A DNA stretch of 34,860 nucleotides from an uncultured Clostridia bacterium (GCA_946493765.1 CAMMAZ010000027.1:1-34860); one strand, 5' to 3'. Shown: positions 26,677 to 34,734, counted from the first letter of the stretch. Notes: generated by a model not told the origin, from the sequence alone. Made by a program: numbers and translations.

Positions 26677-26756
26677 GATTTTTATTTAACTAAACCGAAG
26701 TTATTTTTTTAATATTTTTATCCTTTTAAATTTCTAACGAAAGAAAGTGAAGCAGC

Positions 26757-27560
26757 ATGGATAATCGTCCGATCGGCGTGTTCGATTCCGGACTTGGCGG
26801 ACTGACCGTTGTGAAATCGCTTTGTTCCTTTTTGCCGAATGAAAATATCGTTTATTTCGGCGATACCGGGCGTGTGCCTTATGGAACGCGCAGTCGTGAA
26901 ACCATCGAGACTTATGCGAAACAGGACGCTGCGTTTCTGCTTTCCAAAGACGTCAAACTGATTATCGCCGCCTGCGGCACGGTGAGTTCCGTGGCGCCGG
27001 ATACCGGCAAAAATCTTCCGGTTCCCTATTTTGGCGTGGTCGAACCGGCAGCCAAAGCCGCTGCCAAACACACGAAAACAGGCAGGATCGGCGTGATCGG
27101 CACCACCGCTACCATTCGCAGCGGCGCTTATGAACAGGCGCTTTTGAAAATCAATAAGCGATTCCTGATTCGATCGGTGGACTGTCCGTTATTTGTGCCG
27201 ATCGTGGAGGCCGGATGGATCGACGATGATGAGGTGGCGATGCTGACCGCCAAACGCTATTTAAAAACCATCAAGGATTTTGATGTCGACACCTTGATTT
27301 TAGGCTGCACCCATTATCCGCTGCTGTCCAAAACCATTGCACAGATCATGGGACCGCAGGTGACACTGATCAGCGCAGGGGCTGCTGCTGCGGCGCACTG
27401 CGTGGAGGTGCTCAAGGAAAATGCGCTGCTGTGTGCAAAAGAAAACAACGGCACGCACAGCTTTTATGTGACCGACCGTCCGGATGGATTCTCCAAAACC
27501 GCGGAAATCTTTTTGCAGCAGGATTTCACCGGTGATGTCACACGGGTGCAGGTGGATTAA
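26757..27560 (+). CDS. murI: Glutamate racemase
   Basis: Converts L- to D-glutamate for peptidoglycan. The 267-residue protein has GVFDSGLGGLTV (7-18), FGDTGRVPYG, the two catalytic cysteines C73 (AACGTVSS) and C184 (GCTHYPLL), and EAGWID. The first cysteine is followed by Gly74 where the family usually has Asn (ACNT); the rest of the site is normal. The ribosome site before the ATG is weak (AAGTGA). It directly abuts the DUF1934 gene, and argS follows, so the three form one unit behind the extended -10 promoter. Confidence 0.95.
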   Translation: MDNRPIGVFDSGLGGLTVVKSLCSFLPNENIVYFGDTGRVPYGTRSRETIETYAKQDAAFLLSKDVKLIIAACGTVSSVAPDTGKNLPVPYFGVVEPAAKAAAKHTKTGRIGVIGTTATIRSGAYEQALLKINKRFLIRSVDCPLFVPIVEAGWIDDDEVAMLTAKRYLKTIKDFDVDTLILGCTHYPLLSKTIAQIMGPQVTLISAGAAAAAHCVEVLKENALLCAKENNGTHSFYVTDRPDGFSKTAEIFLQQDFTGDVTRVQVD

Positions 27561-27947
27561 ATGCAAAGGGAAATTCAAATTCATATGACGACTTATGTCA
27601 ACGGCGAAATGCAAGAACCGGTGCGGGAAAAAGGCATTTTCATGGAAAAGAACGGTCAGTTTCTCATCCGGTTTACGGACAGTGCGCAGGTCAACACCTC
27701 GATCAAGCTGGAAAAGGAAGGCGTGCATCTGTTTCGACGAAGCACGCTTTACAGCACGAAACTTCCCGTTCGTGCACATGCGGTCACGAAGGGACATATG
27801 GATGCAACTCCATTTTCCATTCACGGCAAACAGCTTACCTGGACGGTAGACGAAAAGGGCGGACGCGCAGATGTGGAATATCTGCTGCCGGATTTGTCGG
27901 ACGAGCGCATGCATTTTCAAATTCAAATTTCATTTTTCTTTCTATAA
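27561..27947 (+). CDS. DUF1934 family protein (YwiB-like)
   Basis: A 128-residue small beta-barrel protein of the DUF1934/YwiB family, function unknown. It opens with a beta strand (EIQIHMTTYV) and shows alternating strands such as GQFLIRFTDS and GVHLFRRSTLYSTKLPV; the calycin-like fold is known for the family. Its ATG begins right after the murI stop, so translation is coupled. In Bacillus the homologue also precedes argS, and that order is kept here. No active-site residues can be named. Confidence 0.85.
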   Translation: MQREIQIHMTTYVNGEMQEPVREKGIFMEKNGQFLIRFTDSAQVNTSIKLEKEGVHLFRRSTLYSTKLPVRAHAVTKGHMDATPFSIHGKQLTWTVDEKGGRADVEYLLPDLSDERMHFQIQISFFFL

Positions 27948-27990
27948 AATTCAGATCAGCTTGCTAGTATAAGCGGAAAGGTTTGTTATC

Positions 27991-29679
27991 ATGTCAAAAA
28001 TTGTTCATCTTGCCGAAGCGCAAATCAAAGAAATCATTCAAAATGCGGTCGGACAAGCCATTCAAAACGGCGAACTCCCGGATGGCGAACTTCCTGCATT
28101 TCACGTTGAAATTCCGGCCGACCGTTCGCATGGCGACTATGCTTCCAACGCCGCCATGGCGGGGGCAAAGGTTTTTCGCCGGGCACCGGTGCAGATCGCA
28201 CAAGCCTTGTGCCGGAACATGCACTTTGAAAACACCTATATCACAAAATGCGAGATCGCAGGTCCCGGTTTTTTGAATTTTACCCTTTCTGACCGGTATT
28301 ACAGCGATATTCTGCGGGACGCTGCCATGTGCGGTGAAAATTACGGACGCTCGGATTTTGGAAAAAGCCAAAAAATTCTTGTTGAATTCGTTTCCGCCAA
28401 TCCGACCGGTCCCATGCATATCGGCAATGCCAGAGGCGGCGCTTTAGGCGATTGTCTGGCCTCTGTTTTGGACGCTGCCGGTTACACCGTGTCACGCGAA
28501 TTTTATGTCAATGACGCGGGCAATCAGATCGAAAAATTTAAAACATCGCTGGAGGCGCGGTATCTGCAATTGTTCGATCCGACGGTCACCATGCCGGAAG
28601 ACGCGTATCTCGGCGAGGATATCATTGAACACGCCAAAGCATTTGCGGCCATTCACAAGGACGCTTACGTTCAAAAAAGCAGCAAAGAACGCCAAAACGC
28701 GCTTTGCGATTTCGCATTGCCGAAAAACATCGCAAAGCTGCAAAGCGATCTTGCAAAATACCGGATCACCTATGACACCTGGTTTAAAGAAAGCGAGCTG
28801 CACAACTCCGGCGCCGTGAAAGAAATCATCCAGAAACTGATCGACAGCGGGCACACCTATACACAGGACGGTGCGCTCTGGTTTAAATCCACCGATTTCG
28901 GCGAGGACAAAGACCGTGTTTTGGTGCGGGCAAACGGTATTCCGACTTATTTTGTGCCGGATATTGCCTATCATTACAATAAACTGGTCACCAGAGGATT
29001 TGATATTGCAATCGATGTTTTAGGCGCCGACCATCACGGTTATGTGCCGCGGATGCGTGCAGCGCTGCAGGCGCTGGGCATTGATCCCCAGCGGCTGGAT
29101 GTGGTCATCATGCAGATGGTCCGGCTGATCAAAAACGGCGAGACCTACAAGCTGTCCAAACGTTCCGGTAAGGCGATCACGCTGGAAACACTGCTGGATG
29201 AAGTACCGATCGATGCGGCGAGAATGTTCTTCAATTTAAGAGAACCCAACAGTCATCTGGAATTTGATCTGGATTTGGCGGTTTCGGAAAATGCGCAAAA
29301 TCCGGTTTACTATGTGCAGTATGCGCACGCGAGGATCTGCAGCATCATCCGCAAACTGGAAAGCGAAGGGATCTGCGTCCCGGAACCGGAAAAATTAAAT
29401 CTTGACGCTTTGCAAGCGCCGGAAGAACGCGAGCTGATCCGGCATATCGGCGCCTATACCGGGCAGATCATCACTGCCGCCAGAGACTATAATCCGGCTG
29501 TTATCACACGGTATGCGATCGATCTTGCAACGCTGTTCCATAAATTTTACAATGCGTGTCCGGTCAAAAGCGCATCGCCCGATTTGCGGGATGCGCGGCT
29601 GTTCCTTTGCAACGTGACCAAATCGGTGATCAAAAATGTTTTGACACTTTTAAAAATCACCGCACCGGAATCCATGTGA
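27991..29679 (+). CDS. argS: Arginyl-tRNA synthetase
   Basis: Class I synthetase that charges tRNA-Arg. The 562-residue protein has the ArgRS-specific N-terminal Add-1 domain (1-100), the HIGH-type motif PTGPMHIGNARGG (HIGN 143-146), AGNQIEKF, the catalytic-site HHGYVPRM, a KMSKS-like KLSKR (387-391) followed by SGK, and the helical DALR anticodon domain (from about 440: YVQYAHARI). GGAAAGG 9 bases before the ATG supports the start. It closes the murI operon and ends at a strong terminator. No T-box leader lies before it. Confidence 0.97.
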   Translation: MSKIVHLAEAQIKEIIQNAVGQAIQNGELPDGELPAFHVEIPADRSHGDYASNAAMAGAKVFRRAPVQIAQALCRNMHFENTYITKCEIAGPGFLNFTLSDRYYSDILRDAAMCGENYGRSDFGKSQKILVEFVSANPTGPMHIGNARGGALGDCLASVLDAAGYTVSREFYVNDAGNQIEKFKTSLEARYLQLFDPTVTMPEDAYLGEDIIEHAKAFAAIHKDAYVQKSSKERQNALCDFALPKNIAKLQSDLAKYRITYDTWFKESELHNSGAVKEIIQKLIDSGHTYTQDGALWFKSTDFGEDKDRVLVRANGIPTYFVPDIAYHYNKLVTRGFDIAIDVLGADHHGYVPRMRAALQALGIDPQRLDVVIMQMVRLIKNGETYKLSKRSGKAITLETLLDEVPIDAARMFFNLREPNSHLEFDLDLAVSENAQNPVYYVQYAHARICSIIRKLESEGICVPEPEKLNLDALQAPEERELIRHIGAYTGQIITAARDYNPAVITRYAIDLATLFHKFYNACPVKSASPDLRDARLFLCNVTKSVIKNVLTLLKITAPESM

Positions 29680-29713
29680 TGTTGTTTTCACAATGGATGT
29701 TCTTTAGTAACTA

Positions 29714-29751
29714 AAAAAGACCAGAGTCATTTTGACCCTGGCCTTTTTTTA
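29714..29751. terminator. Bidirectional terminator between argS and the convergent small membrane gene
   Basis: A stem of about 12 pairs (GACCAGAGTCA against TGACCCTGGCC, with mismatches) and a 3-base loop, preceded by A6 and followed by T7. It lies between two convergent genes and can serve both. Confidence 0.88.
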
Positions 29752-29755
29752 TGCA

Positions 29756-30136
29756 TTATTCCGGTTTTGACAGTTCTTCGGTCAGCTTTAAAATCTGCGG
29801 CGCTAACTTTTCCCGTTCTTTTTTTGTAATGCGGGAATACAGCGGATAGGCGCCGGCTATAGCCGCAATGCCGATCATGCCAACGACAATGCCGGGAATA
29901 AAAAGCTGTTCCATCCAAACCATGGTGCAGCACATGCCCACGCCCAAAAGCAGACAGCCGATAACGCCCACAATGATGGAAATCGCGGTTCCTTTTTTCG
30001 TGGCGCTCTGATCCAGCCGGCGCAGCTGTTCCATTTTGTCCTCTTGTTTGGGCAGATATTTCTTTCGGATATTTTGAATTTCCTCCTGCTGTTTTGCCGA
30101 ATAGGTATAATGGAAGGTATCTTTCCGATTTTCCAT
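29756..30136 (-). CDS. Small membrane protein with GMC-TMVW-PGI motif
   Basis: A 126-residue protein of unknown function. Residues 1-48 are charged and probably helical (SAKQQEEIQNIRKKYLPKQ); two membrane helices follow (51-73 and 79-98), then a basic tail. The hairpin carries GMCCTMVW (67-74) and PGIVVGMIG (81-89), which recur in the protein at 33387-33755. AAAGGAAG about 7-9 bases before the ATG at 30136 supports the start; a TTG two codons earlier is less likely. It is 43 bases downstream of the membrane partner of the sensor kinase and may belong to that operon. Convergent with argS. Confidence 0.8.
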   Translation of the reverse strand: MENRKDTFHYTYSAKQQEEIQNIRKKYLPKQEDKMEQLRRLDQSATKKGTAISIIVGVIGCLLLGVGMCCTMVWMEQLFIPGIVVGMIGIAAIAGAYPLYSRITKKEREKLAPQILKLTEELSKPE

Positions 30137-30179
30137 AATCAATCTTCCTTTCTGTTTGATGGGATACCCAAATGATAAT

Positions 30180-31091
30180 TTATGTTTTGAAATCGTTATG
30201 TTTCAGTTTCTTGAGCCGCTTTGTGGAATAAACGATCATGTAGATCGCCATGGTCAAAACGAGCGCACAGACAACTCCGCCGGAGATTCCGAGCATCATA
30301 CGGCGAAATTCCGGTTCATCGCCCCCAAACTGGGCGAGCATAGCAGTTTCCAACGACAGCATGGAGACCAGCGCCGCAGTCAGGCTGATAACCTTAGCGA
30401 CTGATAGAATCGGGCTGCCCCGCTTTCTGAACTTCACGACATTGATGATTGCCGCAATTGTGATATAAAAAGCATAAACTGCCATTGCATATATCAACAG
30501 ACCCGGATAGGAAAAGCCTCTGTTCTGCGTCACCATATAAATAACAATACCGACCAGCGCCTGGTTCATAAGCAACAGCATAACGGCACAGGCCCGATAG
30601 CGCCGGAGTTCAGAGGGAATATCCTTCCCTACCGGCCTGCGATGCATATAGCGGACAAGCACTGCGCGCATAACCGAAAGCAGAATATAGTAAAACGCCA
30701 ATGCGATAAACCACGCAGAACGATATCGAATACCGGAAAACAGATTCAGCACCACATACAAAAGATTGACAAACAGACCGCCATGCAGTGTGATTTCTGA
30801 TCGGAAAACGGCATCGCCGAGTAGACGGTTTCCAAATGCGGTACTGCGGATCTTTTTAATCAGAGGAAACCTGCCTAGTCCCTTGCGGATTGCCTCAATA
30901 ATATTTGCCATTCCCGTTACTGTGATGATCATCGCGTAAGCTGAGAGAAGATAAGCCAAATAGGACAGAACAGAATGATCGCCTATACCCAGCATGACAA
31001 ACACAAAAATAAAGGATGGCACGGCAATCAAAATCGTCGGCAAAGGCGGCAGGAAAAATATTTTTTTCAAAACCGCTTCAAGGCGTTTCAT
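30180..31091 (-). CDS. Multi-pass membrane protein linked to the two-component system
   Basis: A 303-residue protein of unrecognised family. About seven or eight hydrophobic segments (for example TILIAVPSFIFVFVMLGIG, SYLAYLLSAYAMIITVTGMA, WFIALAFYYILLSVM, VVCALVLTMAIYMIVY) with basic loops and a Lys-rich C-terminus. Its ATG lies 14 bases inside the end of the sensor kinase gene, so the two are translationally coupled and their products are probably made together. It could be an accessory sensor or the regulated effector of the system; there is no transporter or enzyme signature to decide. Confidence 0.8.
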   Translation of the reverse strand: MKRLEAVLKKIFFLPPLPTILIAVPSFIFVFVMLGIGDHSVLSYLAYLLSAYAMIITVTGMANIIEAIRKGLGRFPLIKKIRSTAFGNRLLGDAVFRSEITLHGGLFVNLLYVVLNLFSGIRYRSAWFIALAFYYILLSVMRAVLVRYMHRRPVGKDIPSELRRYRACAVMLLLMNQALVGIVIYMVTQNRGFSYPGLLIYAMAVYAFYITIAAIINVVKFRKRGSPILSVAKVISLTAALVSMLSLETAMLAQFGGDEPEFRRMMLGISGGVVCALVLTMAIYMIVYSTKRLKKLKHNDFKT

Positions 31092-32175
31092 TTTGTTTCC
31101 TCCTGAGCTTTACCGTGAATGTACTGCCCTTTCCGACCTCACTGCTAACGGTAATATCGCCGCCTACAATGTCAATGACCCGCTTTACCAGCGCCAAACC
31201 CAGACCGTTGCCCTGTGTGGCATGAGAAGTATCCCCCTGATAAAATTTTTCAAAAATATGCGGTCCGATCTCCGCCGGAATCCCGCAACCGGTATCGGAT
31301 ACCTTGACAACGGCAAAATTCCCTTCCGATTTGAGAGAAAGAGAAATTGTACCGTTTGGTTGTGTAAACTTCACAGCATTGGAAAACAGGTTGTTCCAGA
31401 CTAAAGAAAGCAATTCAGAATCTGTATCGACCATGACTTCCTCTTCTACATCCGTTTCGATTTTTAAATTTTTTTCTTCCCAGGCGCTTTCAAAGGCAAG
31501 CAGGCATTCGCATAGCTGCTCTCCCAAATCATAAGTTTCCACCTTCGGATAAATCTGCTGGTTTTCCAGCTTGTTAAGCTTTAAAATGTTCGTGATCAGA
31601 TCGGCAAGCCGGCGGGAAGCGTCGGTGACAGCCTTCGCGTATTCCATCCGCTTTTCTTCCGACAATCCGGGCTGCTGGAGCATGGTTCCATAGTTTTGCA
31701 TGACAGCCAAAGGGGTTTTCAGCTCATGTGATACATTGGCGATAAAGTCCGAGCGCAGCGTCTCGGTCCCGGACAGTTCTTGTGCCATCTGATTAAAATA
31801 ATCCGCAATCACGTCGAATCCATTCGTGCTGTCCAGGCTATGAAACGGAGGAATCCGAACGGAGAAATTCCCTTTTGTGATCTGTTCCGCCGCTTTTACG
31901 ATTTTGCGCACCGGACGGTCTATCATAAACCGCCGCCGGATGCCGTCGATCACCGTGCACAGCAGACTCAGCAAAACCACATTTAAAAAAGTTGCTTTCG
32001 CCGCCTTTTCTATATCGTCGTGCGAGAGGACCATCCCGGTGGTTTGGGACATCCTGTTTAGAAACAAAACCATACAACAGGTGATGACGAACGCCATCAG
32101 GAGGAAAAAGCTGATGTATCGCCGCACAGCAAACAACCACCGCGCACGCCGGTTCTTTTTCTCTTTCCCACTCAT
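31078..32175 (-). CDS. Sensor histidine kinase with short extracellular loop
   Basis: A 365-residue membrane kinase. Two helices (about 18-40 and 62-78) bracket only about 21 extracellular residues, the layout of intramembrane-sensing kinases. HAMP (about 83-135), HisKA with NVSHELKTP (His150), then the HATPase domain: N box NNLFSNAVKF, DTGCGIPAEIG (G1), GNGLGLALVKR (G2). All kinase motifs are intact. It overlaps the response-regulator gene by four bases (ATGA) and the membrane-protein gene by 14. It probably responds to membrane or cell-wall disturbance rather than to a soluble ligand. Confidence 0.95.
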   Translation of the reverse strand: MSGKEKKNRRARWLFAVRRYISFFLLMAFVITCCMVLFLNRMSQTTGMVLSHDDIEKAAKATFLNVVLLSLLCTVIDGIRRRFMIDRPVRKIVKAAEQITKGNFSVRIPPFHSLDSTNGFDVIADYFNQMAQELSGTETLRSDFIANVSHELKTPLAVMQNYGTMLQQPGLSEEKRMEYAKAVTDASRRLADLITNILKLNKLENQQIYPKVETYDLGEQLCECLLAFESAWEEKNLKIETDVEEEVMVDTDSELLSLVWNNLFSNAVKFTQPNGTISLSLKSEGNFAVVKVSDTGCGIPAEIGPHIFEKFYQGDTSHATQGNGLGLALVKRVIDIVGGDITVSSEVGKGSTFTVKLRRKQNETP

Positions 32176-32846
32176 TTCAATACCGCCTTATAGCCCAGTC
32201 CATGAACCGTTACGATTTCAAAGTCATCACAGCTTGAGAATTTATCCCGCAATTTGGTCATATAAACATCCACCGTCCGGGGACCGGAGGAAGAAGCGCT
32301 GTCCCAAAATTCATCCATCAGCTGAGAACGGGTAAAAGTTTTTTTCGGATAGGACAGCAGTTTATAAATCAAGTTGAATTCCCGCACTGTCAGCGGAATT
32401 TCTTCGTCATGCAGATAGGCGGTATGTTCCTCCGCGTCCAACATCAGGCTGCCCACCGTCAGCTTTTTGCTGGTGGCAATTTTCGCCCGACGCAGCAAAG
32501 CCTCGATTCTGAGCAGCAGCTCATCCAGATCAATAGGTTTGACCATATAGTCGTCGATCCCCGCTTTGAACCCCCGCTGCTTGGACGCAAAATCATCCCG
32601 TGCGGTCATAAACAGAATGGGGATCTCCTGATTGAATTCCCGCACGGTTTTTGCAAATGCAAAACCGTCCACCCCCGGCATCATAATATCGGAAAGAATC
32701 AGGTCAAACAGAGTGCCGCCATACATGGCGTCATAGGCCGCGTTAGCGTCCAGACATCCCGTCGCTTCGTAACCGTTCTGGTTCAGATAAGAGCAGACGG
32801 TCTTATTCAATTCACGGTCGTCTTCGACCACTAATATTTTAAACAT
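32172..32846 (-). CDS. OmpR-family response regulator
   Basis: A 224-residue regulator. The receiver has the acidic pair VVEDD (7-10), phosphoacceptor D53 in LILSDIMMPGVDG, the conserved T/K (FMTARDD, MVKPIDLDELLLR). The C-terminal winged helix has LTVREFNLIYKLLSYPKKTFTR-type sequence and the terminal VHGLGYKAVLK, giving OmpR/PhoB type. GGGAGG 8 bases before the ATG supports the start. On the minus strand a TATAAT (32873-32878) lies about 30 bases upstream without a good -35, so transcription may need activation, perhaps by itself. First gene of the RR-kinase-membrane protein operon. Confidence 0.96.
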   Translation of the reverse strand: MFKILVVEDDRELNKTVCSYLNQNGYEATGCLDANAAYDAMYGGTLFDLILSDIMMPGVDGFAFAKTVREFNQEIPILFMTARDDFASKQRGFKAGIDDYMVKPIDLDELLLRIEALLRRAKIATSKKLTVGSLMLDAEEHTAYLHDEEIPLTVREFNLIYKLLSYPKKTFTRSQLMDEFWDSASSSGPRTVDVYMTKLRDKFSSCDDFEIVTVHGLGYKAVLK

Positions 32847-32919
32847 GACCCATACCTCCCATGTTTTTTATGATTATAACACAGAATTGTTAAAGTTTTG
32901 TTTGTATTTATATTTTTCG

Positions 32920-32969
32920 GAAAAAATATAAACTTTCCAACTCTTTTCACGCAAAGAATCGGAAAGTTT
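32920..32969 (-). terminator. Terminator after the small alanine/lysine-rich gene
   Basis: On the minus strand AAACTTTCC (32961-32969) pairs with GGAAAGTTT (32930-32938); an inner TTCTTT/AAAAGA stem lengthens it, and T6 follows after ATA. It ends the small-protein operon just before the response-regulator promoter region. Confidence 0.75.
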
Positions 32970-32989
32970 ATGAAGATAAATCAACGATT

Positions 32990-33247
32990 TTACGCCTCTC
33001 TGCCGCTTTTGGCAGCGTCGATGCGTGTCTGTGCCCGAATGGTTCTTTCTTTTGCCTGGGCAATTGCCGCATCTCGCTTTGCCTGTTGCGCAGCCTTTCG
33101 AACTTCCGGATTGTGCTGCACCTTTGCTTCCTCCCACCGGGCTTTGGATTCGGCTTTCACCGCTTGAAAATTGGCCTTATCCACTTCGTGCTGCGCTTTC
33201 GCGCTTTCCTTCATATCCGCAAATGCGTGTTTCAAAAAACCTATCAT
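32990..33247 (-). CDS. Small Ala/Lys/Glu-rich helical protein
   Basis: An 85-residue soluble protein of unknown function. After a short amphipathic start (MIGFLKHAFADMKESAK) it is one continuous charged helix rich in Ala, Lys, Glu, Gln and Arg, broken by a single HNPEV turn at about 45; a coiled coil or membrane-surface helix is likely. AGGAGGG 7 bases before the ATG makes it a convincing gene. It follows the 33-residue membrane peptide and the 122-residue membrane protein in the same direction and ends at a hairpin terminator. Confidence 0.8.
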   Translation of the reverse strand: MIGFLKHAFADMKESAKAQHEVDKANFQAVKAESKARWEEAKVQHNPEVRKAAQQAKRDAAIAQAKERTIRAQTRIDAAKSGREA

Positions 33248-33272
33248 TCTTAAACCCTCCTAAGAATTGCAT

Positions 33273-33374
33273 TTATAATGCTTTTTTATGTTTATGTACC
33301 AAGTAAATAACTGCGGTCGCAAGGCTCGCTAACGCGGCAACACCGGATGCGATTGAAATAATAAATTTTGCCAT
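33273..33374 (-). CDS. 33-residue single-pass membrane peptide
   Basis: A very short gene. AGGAGG stands 7 bases before the ATG. The product starts MAKFIISIASGVAALASLAT, continues AVIYLV as one membrane helix (about 4-26) and ends with a basic tail HKHKKAL. The good ribosome site, the helix-plus-basic-tail pattern and its place between two translated genes (12 bases after one stop, 25 before the next ATG) argue that it is real. Function unknown: it may be a regulator or subunit of the neighbouring membrane proteins. A toxin-like peptide is possible, but there is no antitoxin RNA evidence. Confidence 0.75.
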   Translation of the reverse strand: MAKFIISIASGVAALASLATAVIYLVHKHKKAL

Positions 33375-33386
33375 AAAAATTCCTCC

Positions 33387-33755
33387 TTATTTTAATCCTT
33401 TGATAACGGGGATCAGGCAAAGCAGCGCTACAATACCGACAATGCCGACGAGAATACCGGGAATCATCATGTTCCAAACCATTGTCATGCACATGCCGGC
33501 GCCGAAAATGATGGCGCCGCACACGCCCAGCAAAGTGATCCCAATGACTTTCCCATTGAAAACAATGGCAGGTTTCCCGTCCATCTTTCGGCGGACAAGG
33601 ATCATAGCCAGCAGAATCGCCGCGCCGATAACGCCTGTAACAATACCAGGCCCCATGGCATCCCATTCCGGCAGCAGCGCCATGCACATGCCCAGAGCAA
33701 ACAGAATGCCGCCGATAGTGCTCAGAATCAAAGTGATAAAATCTTTTTTCTTCAT
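33387..33755 (-). CDS. Four-helix membrane protein with duplicated GMCM...PGI hairpin
   Basis: A 122-residue protein of unknown function made of two tandem copies of one two-helix unit: GMCMALL (22-28) with PGIVTGVIG (36-44), then GMCMTMVW (87-94) with PGILVGIVG (99-107). A short basic linker (RRKMDGKPAIVFNGK) joins them. The second copy closely matches the single hairpin in the protein at 29756-30136. GGAGG 9 bases before the ATG at 33755 sets the start; a TTG two codons earlier is unlikely. First gene of a small operon with the 33- and 85-residue proteins. The promoter region just upstream has a direct repeat (33823-33856). Confidence 0.82.
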   Translation of the reverse strand: MKKKDFITLILSTIGGILFALGMCMALLPEWDAMGPGIVTGVIGAAILLAMILVRRKMDGKPAIVFNGKVIGITLLGVCGAIIFGAGMCMTMVWNMMIPGILVGIVGIVALLCLIPVIKGLK

Positions 33756-33822
33756 GGTCAATAACCTCCAACAATTTTATTCTTGTGATCTCTCACTCGA
33801 TGATCTTATTCTAAAATCTCCA

Positions 33823-33856
33823 TGTTTTTAAAATGATAGCAAATTGTTTTTAAAAT
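33823..33856. repeat. Direct repeat in the small-membrane-protein promoter
   Basis: TGTTTTTAAAAT occurs twice, at 33823-33834 and 33845-33856, exactly 22 bases (two helical turns) apart. On the minus strand an extended -10 (TGC then TATCAT, 33833-33838) lies between and partly under the repeats, with no good -35. Same-face direct repeats are the usual site type for OmpR-family regulators, and one is encoded 1 kb away. Confidence 0.5.
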
Positions 33857-33872
33857 ATTAAAATTTTCGGAT

Positions 33873-33911
33873 AAAAAAAACCAGCAGCATAACAAAAGCT
33901 GCTGGTTTTTT
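33873..33911 (-). terminator. Terminator after the DedA gene
   Basis: A perfect stem of AAAAAACCAGCAGC and its complement around a 9-base loop, with T-runs on both strands. It begins about 22 bases after the DedA stop and insulates the small-protein promoter. Confidence 0.93.
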
Positions 33912-33932
33912 ACCAGTTGTAACACACTATAA

Positions 33933-34553
33933 TTACTTTTTCGGTTTTTTGACCCTTTTCCAATAAAACCAGAAACATACCGCCACAAAAACAAGCGCTA
34001 AAACAATCACCGTGATATGGGAATATTGATCGAATATCCCGAGGATATCCTCCCAGTTCTCTCCCACTCGGTTCCCGACAACAATCAAGACGGTATTCCA
34101 AATAGCGGAACCGGTGATGGTGTAGATCAAAAATTTGAACATCGGCATTTCGCTCATACCTGCGGGGATGGATATCAGACTTCTGACAATGGGAACAAAT
34201 CTGCAAAAGAACACTGCTTTGTTCCCTTTTTTATCAAACCATTCGTCTGCCTTGTCAATATCTTTTTCTTTTAGTCGCAACACTTTACCAACGCGACCGG
34301 AAACAATTCTTTTGAGCCTTTCCTTATTTAAAATTTTGCCGATATAATATAAAACAATAGCACCGACCAATGAACCCAACGTTGCCGCTACAATCATAAT
34401 AACGACATTTAATTTTGTATAGGTAGTCATAAAGCCGCCAAACAGCAGCACGACTTCGGATGGAATGGGTGGAAAAATATTCTCAATGGTGATTAAGAGA
34501 AAAACACCGATATATCCGAACTGTTCCATAATGGACAATATCATTTCCTGCAT
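33933..34553 (-). CDS. DedA family membrane protein
   Basis: A 206-residue integral membrane protein of the DedA/SNARE-associated family (PF09335). Landmarks: ENIFPPIPSEVVLLFGG (24-40) with the re-entrant acidic/proline region, and FFCRFVPIVRSLISIPAG (about 114-131) with the conserved arginines; five or six membrane segments and a basic tail KRVKKPKK. Family members are linked to lipid-carrier (undecaprenyl phosphate) or phospholipid translocation and to resistance to cationic peptides, which suits a neighbourhood with an envelope-type two-component system. GAGG 7 bases before the ATG supports the start. It has its own promoter and terminator. Confidence 0.94.
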   Translation of the reverse strand: MQEMILSIMEQFGYIGVFLLITIENIFPPIPSEVVLLFGGFMTTYTKLNVVIMIVAATLGSLVGAIVLYYIGKILNKERLKRIVSGRVGKVLRLKEKDIDKADEWFDKKGNKAVFFCRFVPIVRSLISIPAGMSEMPMFKFLIYTITGSAIWNTVLIVVGNRVGENWEDILGIFDQYSHITVIVLALVFVAVCFWFYWKRVKKPKK

Positions 34554-34675
34554 AAAACAACCTCATATTCTTTCGTTTTTTAATCGGTTTTATCACAGAC
34601 TTTTTAGCGTTGCGATCATGCCAGCCTTTCCGCATTACCGGCAAAACAGATAACGTGACGTAGCAACTGTTTTTT

Positions 34676-34704
34676 ATTATAACCAATCCCCAGTGAATTT
34701 GCAA
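34676..34704 (-). promoter_or_regulatory. Promoter of the DedA gene
   Basis: On the minus strand TTGCAA (34699-34704) and TATAAT (34676-34681) are exactly 17 bases apart. Transcription would begin near 34669. Confidence 0.8.
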
Positions 34705-34734
34705 CAGATATTTATCCGAATTTGAAGATAGCCA

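Noticed and set aside
27948..27990. T-box or other leader before argS, and likewise before lysS
   Set aside because: The gap is only 43 bases before argS and 29 before lysS; no specifier or T-box sequence is visible.
30141..30179. Small palindrome TGGG-TAT-CCCA as a terminator
   Set aside because: Stem too short and no T-run; more likely read-through to the 126-residue gene.
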